DNA of 24,117 bases. It comes from Clostridia bacterium. Its GTDB lineage: Bacteria; Bacillota; Clostridia; Oscillospirales; CAG-272. Below the pieces are notes generated by a model. It searched no databases, was not told where the DNA came from, and worked only from the letters and a program-made list of their open reading frames with translations. Shown here one piece after another: positions 12,935-20,917 of the stretch; position 1 is the first letter of the stretch, and each line of letters opens with the position of its first letter. Location: contig CAADYQ010000060.1 in the NCBI GenBank assembly GCA_900753295.1, forward strand, positions 1 to 24,117, read 5' to 3'. Position numbers and translations under genes: made by a program.

Positions 12935-13136
12935 GACAGTCAGAGACGGCGGGTTCCGTTTTCGGAGCAGTGCCCGGCCGGAACAGGGCTGACGGTTCGG
13001 GAATCCGTCCGGTGCTGGCGGGTTGACCCGAGCGTGCCGTTTGCGGAAACGCACGTCCGGAACGACCTGTCGGAAACACATAAACAACGCCAAGGGGGAA
13101 TCCCTTGCCTGCAACAGAAAGCGAGGGATTTCCCCC
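12935..13136 (+). promoter_or_regulatory. Structured 5' leader with hairpin abutting the start codon
   Basis: The leader can form several stems, including GACGG/CCGTC (12990-13010 area) and CGTGC/GCACG around 13033-13053. A 12-bp stem follows, made by GGGGGAATCCCT (13094-13105) and AGGGATTTCCCCC (13124-13136) with one bulged T. This last stem ends on the base before the ATG and contains the only Shine-Dalgarno-like GAGGGAT, so it should block translation initiation unless opened. It does not fit a riboswitch class I know. Confidence 0.5.
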
Positions 13137-14762
13137 ATGAAACGGAACACAAGACAGCTGATTTCCCTGATCGTTGTTTTTTCCCTCATTGCCGCGGCTT
13201 ATTCCTGCAGGATGCTTGCCAAATTCGACATCGGCGGGGTTTATGTGAACTATATCCGCGCGGCGCTTTATTTACTTCTGTTTTCCCTTTGGGGTTATTC
13301 CATTGACCGCCGCATTATACAGCCACAGACTCTGCACTGTCTGCGCCTGACGGTTGCCCTGATGCTTGTATGGCTTGTTTTGCGCACTCTGAAATACGAG
13401 GTCGTCACCGATCCGACGGCGGCGCGGTACATCTGGTATCTTTACTATTTACCCATGCTTTTTATACCGCTGCTCGGGGTGTATATTGCACTGTCTCTCG
13501 GAAAACCGCAGGAAATCCGTCTGAACGGAAGGACCGGTTGTCTGGCGATTGTTCCGGCTGTGCTTTTTCTGTCGGTGATCACCAACGACCTGCACCAGCA
13601 GGTGTTTGCGTTCAGCGGCGGAGTGCCGGGGGGACAGGACAACTCTTCGTTTTCTCACCGTCCGCTGTATTATGCCTGTTTCGGCTGGATGATCGCCTGC
13701 ATGGTTTTTGCGCTTGTCAGGCTCCTGAACCAAAGCCGCATACCGGGCAGCGGAAAAAGGAAGCTTGCGCCGTTTGTTACAGGTTGCATAACGGTTCTTT
13801 ACGGGCTTCTTTATCTGTCGGGACTGTCGGCTGTACGCTGGTGGTTCGGCGATATGAATGTGATGTTTTGCCTGTTGTTTGCCGCGATTTACGAAAGCTG
13901 CATACACTGCCGGATGATACAGTCCAACACGGGATATGTCGAGCTTTTCGAGGCAACGACGCTGGCTGCCAGTATTGCGGACAGCAGCGGAAACATTGTT
14001 CTCCGTTCCCATGCCGCCTGTGATGACATTGCCTGTCCGGAGGAGGGGACTCAGGTCTTCCGTCCCGACGGAATACGAATCTCGTCGGCACCGATAAGCG
14101 GCGGATATGCCGTCTGGCAGGACAATGTGCGTCCGCTGACCGAGCTGCGGGCAAAGCTGAGCGAGAACAAAGCCATAATCAAAAACAACAAGGAGAAGCT
14201 GCAGGAGGCTTATCTCATACAGAAGAAGCTGTACGAGCTGACCGAAAAAAACCGTATTTACGATGAGCTGGAGGCAAGGTACGGAAAGCAGATAATCAGG
14301 ATCGGGCAGCTTTTGAAGCAATGTGAGGATGCGGAACCTGCGGAGGTGCGGAACCTGCTGAAAAGGATTCTTCTGCTGGGCACCTACATCAAGCGCGGCG
14401 CCAATCTTTATTTTCTCGGCATGGAATATGAGCTTCTGCCCCAGCAGGAGCTACGGCTGACCGTTGACGAGGCGGTGAGGGTCATGACCGTCTGCGGCAC
14501 GGAGTGCAGTGTGGTCTACCATACGACGAGGCCCATGCGCGCGACGGAGGTGATGCGGCTGTTTGATCTTCTTAAAACGGTTGCGGAAATGACGATAAAC
14601 GGGCTGCAGTCCCTGTTTATTTCCGTGTCCGACGGCGAGATGGACCTGTCGGTGGAATGCACCGCCGATCTGTCCTTCCTTGCTTCTCCGGATATAACGG
14701 TCAGGCGGGAGGACGGTCTGTGGCTCGTCCGCACGCTGATAGGAGGTTGTGACGATGCGTAA
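13137..14762 (+). CDS. 7TM membrane sensor with degenerate histidine-kinase core
   Basis: The ATG at 13137 (MKRNTRQLIS) starts a membrane domain directly; the longer frame from 13023 covers the leader. The 541-aa protein has seven hydrophobic helices in the first 240 residues, matching the 7TM N-terminal domain of some Clostridia histidine kinases. A PAS-like segment follows (SIADSSGNIVLRS, about 265-300), then a long coiled coil (LRAKLSENKAIIKNNKEKLQ) and a helical pair. The C-terminal domain has kinase-like spacing, but I see no phospho-acceptor His in a usual H-box and no N-box or Gly-box. It therefore probably senses a signal in or at the membrane but cannot phosphorylate, and would pass the signal to the kinase encoded next. 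The genes overlap by 8 bp, consistent with a complex. Confidence 0.75.
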   Translation: MKRNTRQLISLIVVFSLIAAAYSCRMLAKFDIGGVYVNYIRAALYLLLFSLWGYSIDRRIIQPQTLHCLRLTVALMLVWLVLRTLKYEVVTDPTAARYIWYLYYLPMLFIPLLGVYIALSLGKPQEIRLNGRTGCLAIVPAVLFLSVITNDLHQQVFAFSGGVPGGQDNSSFSHRPLYYACFGWMIACMVFALVRLLNQSRIPGSGKRKLAPFVTGCITVLYGLLYLSGLSAVRWWFGDMNVMFCLLFAAIYESCIHCRMIQSNTGYVELFEATTLAASIADSSGNIVLRSHAACDDIACPEEGTQVFRPDGIRISSAPISGGYAVWQDNVRPLTELRAKLSENKAIIKNNKEKLQEAYLIQKKLYELTEKNRIYDELEARYGKQIIRIGQLLKQCEDAEPAEVRNLLKRILLLGTYIKRGANLYFLGMEYELLPQQELRLTVDEAVRVMTVCGTECSVVYHTTRPMRATEVMRLFDLLKTVAEMTINGLQSLFISVSDGEMDLSVECTADLSFLASPDITVRREDGLWLVRTLIGGCDDA

Positions 14763-15726
14763 ACCGAAACGTCTGGGCTTCAATTCTATCAAGGAGAGCT
14801 TTGACCGGCTTCCCACCGCGGCGTGTTTTTTTGACAGCGCGGGAAGCATAGTTCTCTGCAACCGGCAGATGTATCAGCTGAGCCGGTATCTGCTTGACAG
14901 CGATATGCAGTATCTCGGAGAGGTCGAGGAGGCGCTGTCTGATCTTCCCTGCGGCATTGTCCGGGTGCCGGATGTGGAGAATACCTATCGGTTTCCGGAC
15001 AAAACCGTGTGGAGATTCGAAAAAACCTGGATTACCGACCGGTACGGGAGGAGCTATATACAGCTTACCGCCGCCGACGTTACAGAGCTTCAGCGTGCTC
15101 TTGCACAGCTTGCCGACGACAGCAGAAAGCTGGAGGAGGATTCGGAAAAGCTGAAGCAGCTTTCCGACAATGTCGGGGCATTGGCGCGGGAAAAGGAGTT
15201 GCTCGCCGCAAAATCCGCCATGCACGACAGCCTTGCCGCCTGCATTACGCTGACAAAGCAGTATATAACGGGAGATTTCGACGGTATTGATGCGGATACC
15301 GTTTGTCACGAATGGGAGAAAGCCATTGCCTTTCGGGATTCGATCCGTCTGCCGGCAAAGAAAAAGCTGTTTGACAGCGCAAAGACCAGCGGCGTGACCG
15401 TGAGAATCAGGGGCGAAGAGCCGACGGACGCCGAGGCGGAGCTGATGTACACCGCCATGCAGGTCTGTCTGGACAACGCCATCCGGTATGCCGGAGCCAC
15501 CGTGATCTCCGTGAACATCTGGGAAAGCGAGGGAGGCTACACGGTTATGATACGCAACAACGGCAAGCCGCCGGAGAAAAAGATCACGGAGGGCGGCGGT
15601 CTTTCCAATCTGCGCCACCGGGTCGAAATTTCGGGTGGGAGGATGACGGTACAGAGCATGCCGGAGTTTTCTCTTGTGATCGAGATACCAAAAGTCGGAA
15701 TGCGGGGGGATAACCTATGGCTGTAA
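14755..15726 (+). CDS. Soluble PAS-domain histidine kinase
   Basis: ATG 14755 (MRKPKRLGFN) is preferred over GTG 14749 because AGGAGG (14741-14746) is 8 bp upstream of it. The 323-aa protein has no membrane helix. A PAS-like domain covers about residues 15-115 (AACFFDSAGSIVLCN to LTAADVTELQ). A coiled coil follows, then an H-box AKSAMHDSLAACITL with His157 as the likely autophosphorylation site. The GHKL ATPase has N-box Asn241 (LDNAIRYA), a G1-type segment IRNNGKPP and the ATP lid EGGGLSNLRHRVE. Since it lacks its own sensor helices it probably works with the 7TM protein upstream and phosphorylates the response regulator downstream, whose start overlaps this gene by 10 bp. Confidence 0.85.
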   Translation: MRKPKRLGFNSIKESFDRLPTAACFFDSAGSIVLCNRQMYQLSRYLLDSDMQYLGEVEEALSDLPCGIVRVPDVENTYRFPDKTVWRFEKTWITDRYGRSYIQLTAADVTELQRALAQLADDSRKLEEDSEKLKQLSDNVGALAREKELLAAKSAMHDSLAACITLTKQYITGDFDGIDADTVCHEWEKAIAFRDSIRLPAKKKLFDSAKTSGVTVRIRGEEPTDAEAELMYTAMQVCLDNAIRYAGATVISVNIWESEGGYTVMIRNNGKPPEKKITEGGGLSNLRHRVEISGGRMTVQSMPEFSLVIEIPKVGMRGDNLWL

Positions 15727-16370
15727 GAAAAATACTGATTGTTGAAGATCAGGCACTGGCGAGAACCTATCTGTGCTCCTGCGTGGAAAAGTGCAGTGCT
15801 TGCGAGGTCGCGGGCACGCTGTCGAAAGCCGATGCGGCGCTTTACCGGTGCGGCGAGGGTCACATCGACCTGATTCTCATGGATATATGCACCGAAAATG
15901 GCTCGGACGGTCTGACTGCTGCCGAATCGATTAAGAAGCTCTATCCCATGATAAAGATCGTTATAGTGACATCTATGTTGGAGGGACGATTTCTTGACCG
16001 GGCAAAAAAGATCGGCGCCGACAGCTTCTGGTATAAGGATTCCCCTTCCGGTGACCTTGTGAGCGTGATTGAAGGCACTCTTTCCGGTAAACGCTTTTGG
16101 CCTGACGGTGTTCCGACTGTCCGGCTCGGCAAAACGCTTTCCTGTGAACTATCCGACCGCGAGATGGAGACTCTGCGCCTGCTCTGTGAGGGAAAAACCA
16201 ATACCGAGATCGCCGCGGAACTGAACGTGGCGGAATCATCGGTGCGGACCTATATTAACCGCATGCTGGAAAAAACGGGTTATACAAACCGCAACCGTCT
16301 GATGATTGCAGCCGTCGGCAAACGCATGGTGGTACCGGGATGCTGGTTGGAAGAACACGACGAAACTTAA
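15717..16370 (+). CDS. NarL/LuxR-type response regulator
   Basis: This 217-aa protein has a receiver domain at residues 1-125 with acidic pocket VEDQ, phospho-acceptor Asp56 in LILMDI, the signalling Thr in IVTS and Lys in FWYKDS. A LuxR-type helix-turn-helix covers about residues 142-205 (LSDREMETLRLLCEGKTNTE, NVAESSVRTYINRMLEKTGY). It binds DNA as a phosphorylated dimer in this family. It is the last gene of the sensor operon and is followed by a strong terminator (16427-16456). The obvious candidate target is the downstream pseudo-receiver/dockerin gene set, but no repeated operator motif was found by eye. Confidence 0.9.
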   Translation: MAVRKILIVEDQALARTYLCSCVEKCSACEVAGTLSKADAALYRCGEGHIDLILMDICTENGSDGLTAAESIKKLYPMIKIVIVTSMLEGRFLDRAKKIGADSFWYKDSPSGDLVSVIEGTLSGKRFWPDGVPTVRLGKTLSCELSDREMETLRLLCEGKTNTEIAAELNVAESSVRTYINRMLEKTGYTNRNRLMIAAVGKRMVVPGCWLEEHDET

Positions 16371-16426
16371 TATATCTGAAACAAATGAGAATGAGATAGC
16401 ATATGCATTGCACGCATTCACTTGAC

Positions 16427-16456
16427 GCCGCCCGGTTTTTTAAGCCGGGCGGCTTT
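16427..16456 (+). terminator. Rho-independent terminator of the sensor operon
   Basis: GCCGCCCGG (16427-16435), TTTTTTAAG loop, CCGGGCGGC (16445-16453), then TTT. A perfect 9-bp GC-rich stem. Confidence 0.8.
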
Positions 16457-16535
16457 GCTGTTGACTGAAGTAAAAACATCTCCGTGTTCATAATTTGTTT
16501 ACAATTCAAACGGCTTTTGTCCCCACTTCTGAGGA

Positions 16536-16564
16536 CAGACAGAACCCCTTTTTCTTGATATAAT
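16536..16564 (+). promoter_or_regulatory. Possible promoter of the surface operon
   Basis: TATAAT at 16559-16564 is a perfect -10. The matching -35 position (16536-16541, CAGACA) is weak, which would fit an activator-dependent promoter, for example one served by the response regulator upstream. The 16371-16630 gap holds otherwise only the terminator. Confidence 0.4.
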
Positions 16565-16630
16565 GATACCGTAAAGTAAGATGAAGCAAATTCATTGGAT
16601 ATATCATGAAGGAAAAGGAGGAGTGGTTCG

Positions 16631-17014
16631 ATGAAAAAAATTGTGGTTGATTTGCAGAATTATCTGTTTGCCGATTCCATAGCTGTCGCTTTCAAGAATT
16701 CGAACTATGATATCGACGTGGTTCGTGCAGAGACCCCGCAGGATACTGTCGAACTGTGCAATGTGTATAAGCCGTTTGTTCTCTTGATGGAGGTGACGGG
16801 GTACACCCCGTGGATGCTGTGTGAGAGGCTGAGGCTTAGGGACGAAGTAAAAACAACATGTCCCGATTGCAAAATAGCCCTCATTGTTGATTCCAACACC
16901 GAAAAACAGGCGGCGAGGGACATCCGGGAGGCGAAGAAAAACGGTCTCATAGACCAGTTTTTCTATGGCTCGATGACCGCCGAATATCTGATGGATCAGA
17001 TTTATGCTATGTGA
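16631..17014 (+). CDS. Stand-alone pseudo-receiver protein
   Basis: This 127-aa cytoplasmic protein has the alternating strand/helix pattern of response-regulator receivers: MKKIVVDLQNYLFADSIAVA, then PFVLLMEVTGYTPW, KIALIVDSNTEKQ and a final helix MTAEYLMDQIYAM. The usual phospho-acceptor Asp is replaced by Glu54 (LLMEV), and the conserved Lys site near the C-terminus reads FFYGS. No output domain is attached. It may be locked in an active-like state or bind a partner without phosphorylation. A strong AGGAGGAG precedes the ATG, and the first dockerin gene starts 32 bp after its stop, so it should be co-expressed with the surface proteins. The receiver assignment is from pattern only. Confidence 0.55.
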   Translation: MKKIVVDLQNYLFADSIAVAFKNSNYDIDVVRAETPQDTVELCNVYKPFVLLMEVTGYTPWMLCERLRLRDEVKTTCPDCKIALIVDSNTEKQAARDIREAKKNGLIDQFFYGSMTAEYLMDQIYAM

Positions 17015-17046
17015 CTGCGACTCAAATCAAACGGAGGTGAAGCGCT

Positions 17047-20000
17047 ATGAAGAAAATTAAATGGCTTTGTTTTCTGCTGGCGGCGGCTATGCTCCTGCCG
17101 ATGGTGCCTTTTTCGGCGGTGACGGCAAGCGCGGCGGGCGGTACGGTGGAGGTCTCAACATGGGATGAATTGAAAAGGGCTCTGGAATATACAACGAACT
17201 GCTCGGTGGTGAAGGTGGTTAAGGACATCGAAACAAAGTCTCTGAACGGGCACACCGGTCTGCATCAGGACAACATCATCTTCATGTCGATGGCCATGGA
17301 CAAGGTGCTGGATCTGAACGGACACACCGTCAATGCGTATGCGAAATACTATTCGGAGGTTGCGCAGGGGTATCTGATCAATATATGTGATAAGGATGCC
17401 CGCCTGACCATCCGCGACAGCGTGGGCGGCGGCGCCCTGATCGGCGAGTTCAATCAGGAATTTTACTATGAGTTTATCAATGTGAGTAAAGGCACGCTGG
17501 TGATGGAGAGCGGCACGGTCAAGATGCTGTGTCCCTCTAAAGATGATCAGTATCTGAAGTGCGCCATCGGTGTATCCGGTACGGCGGTCTTTAACGGCGG
17601 CGAGGTGCTGACGCAGGTGACCAGTCCCGGGGGCGAGAAGGAGGAGCGGTATCTTTCCCGCCGGCTGCAAGCCATTCGGGGAGAAGCAGGCGGCAGAGTC
17701 ACCATCAACGGCGGCACCTTCGACCGGGTGGTTCTGCACAGCGCCCCCACACCGGAGAATCGGGGGAAGTATGAGCTGGTGGTAAACGGCGGCTTTTTCC
17801 GGCAGTCCATCGCTCTGATCCTGGTCGGCGATGTCTATGCCAGCAATTTCGATCATCTGCCCATGCAGATCAACGATGCGTATTTCATGCGCAGCACCGA
17901 TAAGCTGGACCCGTGCCGTCTGGCGATAAGCGGGAAGATGCAAAGTTTTTATGACAGAAACTGGGATTACCGGTTACTTTATAACGATATTCCGGGCGCG
18001 ACTTTCGATGATGCACTGAGTATGATGGATGATCTAATACCGCACCTTATCAGTGAAAACGGCGCGGTCTTTACCGATGTGCACGACGGAAACTGGTATG
18101 TGCGGGGCAATATGCGCCGGTGGGTTAAAAACGGCGGGCCGATCATGATTTTCCAGGGTACGTCGTTCGGCGTGCAGGGCAGCATAGCCAAGGTGATCTC
18201 CAACGCCTACGGCGTGAAGGAGGTTCTGCTGGACGGCGAGCCCATGGCCTGCGGCGAGCGAGGCTTCAACGCACCCCAGGTGGATACCACCGCAGAGAGC
18301 GAGCATCAGGTGACTTTTGTGATGTATCCGATTTCCCCCATGCTGCGTGTGCTGGGTTACAGCTATGCCAACGATGATACCGATGGATATATTCGGATAC
18401 TCGTTGATGACTATACGGGACAGGGCATGGTTCATTATCCCGATGTTCCCGAGTCAGGGAACCAGCCGTTTTCGGTGACTTACTATTTCAATGAATCCAA
18501 TGTGGATACACTGATCACGATGGAGCTGCAGTATAACCTCATGCTGGAAACCAACGGGGTAAAGAGGCAGGTTTCGACCGGCTACAAGGGCGCAAAGGTG
18601 GCCCAGTGGGTGGATCGGGCCCAGGCCATTGACACCGTCTATCTGGATATCAGCCAGCCCCTGGTGCAGGGGGATTATACCAGCGGCACCTTCACTGTGG
18701 ATGAGAGTGCTCCCTACACCATCGAGGATAAACAGGGCTACTGGGAACACGAGGACATATGGGACCTGACCGGAAAAGGCAGTGTTCCTGCGATATTGGG
18801 GGACCAGTATTATCGCTTCATCCGTGTGTATCTCAAGGACGGCTATGAGGGGTATAAATTCGATAAGAAAAACCCGCCAAAGATCAAGATCCGGGGTCTC
18901 AACCGGGAATGTGACAGTATAGATGTTCGTGTCGCCAATGATGGAAGGTCCCTGGGGGTGTCCCTGGCCTCCCATCCCTCCGAGGTGATCCAAAGCGCCT
19001 GGGGCACCGTCACGGGACTGCGTGCCGGGAGTAAGGTCGGCGGAGTGAACATCAGACCGAAAGACAGTTACTTTGATTTTGAGATAAAGGGAATTGAGCG
19101 AATCAAAAATGGAGTTGCTTACAGCACGAGCCCGTCCGATACGATCGATCCCGCGTACACCTATCGGATAAAACTGGTGGGCACGGGCAAACAGGGAATG
19201 TCTTTCCGCAACGGTCCGGAGCATTATGATATCACATTTCACTATTATCTCAACACGAATGTCAAGCTGCGAATGAATAACGATTTTAACACCGCCGCGG
19301 ACTATAAGGAAGTACCGTATAATGTATCCGCGAAGGCATATACCATTGATCTGACACCGGAGCCGGATGTCGTCAATTATGACTATCTGTCACTGGGCGC
19401 GCCCTATCCCTGGGCGGGCGACAAGCCGGAATTCAACAACATTTGGATCACGGGAGTCCCCGGCGGCGTCACGGTTCGGAATTATTCCTGGTTTGATGTC
19501 GAAAGCGGGGCGCGGCTGGGAGAAAATACGCCCTTTGCGGCGGGCAGATCCTACCGCTTCGAGGTGATTCTGGATTGTGAGGACGGTTATTATTTAGCCG
19601 ACCCCGAGATCATGGACGCCTATGTGAACGGAAATAAGGCACTGGTCACCAAAGCAGCAGGAAACGGAGTTGCCCTTACGGTCGAATATTCCCTTGCCGT
19701 TTCCTCCGGATTACGCGGACAGGTGGTGAGCTTCCACGATGACAGCGATGTGACCGTCGCCCTGTTTGCCGACGGCAGCGCGCAGCCCCAATACACCACA
19801 ACGGTGCCCGCCGGGGAAAATAGCGGCGGGAAATATACCGCAGTTTACGACATCCCCGGGGTTGCCGCCGGTACCTACACCGTGCAGGTGTCGAAGAAGA
19901 ACCACGTCACCCGGGAGTATACCGTGACGGTGGGCGGCGATACGAAGACGCAAAACGCGGAGATTTGGCTGCGTGGAGATGTGAACGGCGACGGCAAGGT

Positions 20001-20163
20001 GAACAAGGATGATGCCATTCACCTTCTGAAGCACGTCATGATTCCCGCCGTTTACAAGATAAATCAGTCCGGAGATATGAACGGCGACGGCAAAATGAAC
20101 AAGGATGACGCCATTCATCTTCTGAAGCACGTCATGCTTCCCGCGATCTACACGCTCAAATAA
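17047..20163 (+). CDS. Large secreted dockerin-containing surface protein
   Basis: This 1038-aa protein starts with a Sec signal peptide (MKKIKWLCFLLAAAMLLP to VTASA). Residues about 35-250 have beta-helix text (VLDLNGHTVNAY, GTLVMESGTVKM, GRVTINGGTFDRV), as in adhesin-like or pectate-lyase-like folds. The middle 600 residues are beta-rich with no family I recognise and no catalytic motif. A prealbumin-like fold of the carboxypeptidase-regulatory type follows near 880-970 (LRGQVVSFHDDSDVTVALFA, GTYTVQVSKKNHVTREYTVT). The C-terminus is a type I dockerin (978-1038) with two calcium loops, DVNGDGKVNKDD and DMNGDGKMNKDD, each followed by AIHLLKHVM. The dockerin should bind a cohesin, and one is encoded by the next gene. 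The end is closely similar to that of the protein at 20918. Ribosome site GGAGGTGA. Confidence 0.85.
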   Translation: MKKIKWLCFLLAAAMLLPMVPFSAVTASAAGGTVEVSTWDELKRALEYTTNCSVVKVVKDIETKSLNGHTGLHQDNIIFMSMAMDKVLDLNGHTVNAYAKYYSEVAQGYLINICDKDARLTIRDSVGGGALIGEFNQEFYYEFINVSKGTLVMESGTVKMLCPSKDDQYLKCAIGVSGTAVFNGGEVLTQVTSPGGEKEERYLSRRLQAIRGEAGGRVTINGGTFDRVVLHSAPTPENRGKYELVVNGGFFRQSIALILVGDVYASNFDHLPMQINDAYFMRSTDKLDPCRLAISGKMQSFYDRNWDYRLLYNDIPGATFDDALSMMDDLIPHLISENGAVFTDVHDGNWYVRGNMRRWVKNGGPIMIFQGTSFGVQGSIAKVISNAYGVKEVLLDGEPMACGERGFNAPQVDTTAESEHQVTFVMYPISPMLRVLGYSYANDDTDGYIRILVDDYTGQGMVHYPDVPESGNQPFSVTYYFNESNVDTLITMELQYNLMLETNGVKRQVSTGYKGAKVAQWVDRAQAIDTVYLDISQPLVQGDYTSGTFTVDESAPYTIEDKQGYWEHEDIWDLTGKGSVPAILGDQYYRFIRVYLKDGYEGYKFDKKNPPKIKIRGLNRECDSIDVRVANDGRSLGVSLASHPSEVIQSAWGTVTGLRAGSKVGGVNIRPKDSYFDFEIKGIERIKNGVAYSTSPSDTIDPAYTYRIKLVGTGKQGMSFRNGPEHYDITFHYYLNTNVKLRMNNDFNTAADYKEVPYNVSAKAYTIDLTPEPDVVNYDYLSLGAPYPWAGDKPEFNNIWITGVPGGVTVRNYSWFDVESGARLGENTPFAAGRSYRFEVILDCEDGYYLADPEIMDAYVNGNKALVTKAAGNGVALTVEYSLAVSSGLRGQVVSFHDDSDVTVALFADGSAQPQYTTTVPAGENSGGKYTAVYDIPGVAAGTYTVQVSKKNHVTREYTVTVGGDTKTQNAEIWLRGDVNGDGKVNKDDAIHLLKHVMIPAVYKINQSGDMNGDGKMNKDDAIHLLKHVMLPAIYTLK

Positions 20164-20188
20164 AAAATCAAATGAAAAGAGCTTGGTC

Positions 20189-20725
20189 ATGAACAAGCGA
20201 ATTACAACCATATTCCTTTGTCTCGTTATGGTTGTAGCAATGCTTGTATCTGCAGTACCTGTATTTGCTGAAACGTCGGCGCATCCGCCGGTCACCTTTA
20301 CAATCAAACCGGACAAAACCACCGCGAAACCCGGCGACACCATCACCTATCAGGTGTTTGTGGGCCCGGTTGAAAACCTGAGAACCGCACAATTTGAACT
20401 GGTGATCCCGGATGGGTTGGAGTACACCGGCGGCAGCAGTCCGGAAGGACTGACAGCCAAAATGAATGCATTTTCAGCGGCGTACACATCCGACAGTAAG
20501 ATCTTTGTTCTTACCGGTACCGGAGAGTATACCAGCACCGAGGATACGCTGCTGGCAACCATTACATGCAAGGTGAAGGAGGGCGTAGCCGCCGGGAAGA
20601 AGCCTGTTGTTACGGTTATTAATGATGAAGCAAACTTCTTCTTTGCCGATTCGGACAACAAATATCCGGTACTGCGCGGCGGGAACAACACTGTATCCCG
20701 CAAAAAGAGAGCAAATAACCGCTAA
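20189..20725 (+). CDS. Secreted single-domain cohesin-like protein
   Basis: I use ATG 20189; the longer frame starts at a TTG without a better ribosome site (the site is weak either way, AAAAGAG). The 178-aa protein has a Sec signal peptide (cleavage likely after VFA, residue 27) and one domain of about 130 residues with cohesin features. PGDTITYQVFVGPVENLRTA, then FELVIPDGLEYTGGS, and DTLLATITCKVKEGVAAGKK correspond to the jelly-roll strands of type I cohesins. It would bind dockerins. No sorting signal, SLH domain or second cohesin is present; the tail is short and basic (SRKKRANNR). It lies between two dockerin protein genes and is the natural partner of both. Confirmation needs profile comparison, as the similarity is distant. 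Confidence 0.7.
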   Translation: MNKRITTIFLCLVMVVAMLVSAVPVFAETSAHPPVTFTIKPDKTTAKPGDTITYQVFVGPVENLRTAQFELVIPDGLEYTGGSSPEGLTAKMNAFSAAYTSDSKIFVLTGTGEYTSTEDTLLATITCKVKEGVAAGKKPVVTVINDEANFFFADSDNKYPVLRGGNNTVSRKKRANNR

Positions 20726-20754
20726 TATCGGAAAACCAAGCCAAAGGATTTAAG

Positions 20755-20798
20755 CAAAGGGTGGGACGAAAGCCATCCGCCATCGCCCTTTTGTTTTT
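20755..20798 (+). terminator. Terminator-like hairpin after the cohesin gene
   Basis: CAAAGGG (20755-20761) pairs with CCCTTTTG (20786-20793), with an inner GGGTGG/CCATCC stem, followed by TTTTT. It may reduce read-through into the second dockerin gene. Confidence 0.55.
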
Positions 20799-20842
20799 CC
20801 AAAGAAAATAAAGATAATCAAACGGTTGGTTTTCTTTGGAAA
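20796..20842 (+). repeat. Perfect 13-bp inverted repeat before the second dockerin gene
   Basis: TTTCCAAAGAAAA (20796-20808) and TTTTCTTTGGAAA (20830-20842) are exact reverse complements 21 bp apart. It lies in the 192-bp gap between cohesin and dockerin genes and could be an operator or an RNA hairpin. A smaller CCGAG/CTCGG stem follows near 20862-20877. Confidence 0.75.
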
Positions 20843-20917
20843 GGCATTGTTATGTAGTACCCCGAGAAGGTACTCGGCTTTAAAAAACATCTGTATTTTT
20901 TTGAAGGAGGAAACGAA

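Noticed and set aside
20735..20795. GGGACGAAAGCC stretch resembling the core of c-di-GMP-I riboswitches
   Set aside because: The expected GNRA-capped stem between the two conserved parts is missing (only about 5 bases lie between GCAAA and GGACG), and the segment folds as a terminator instead.
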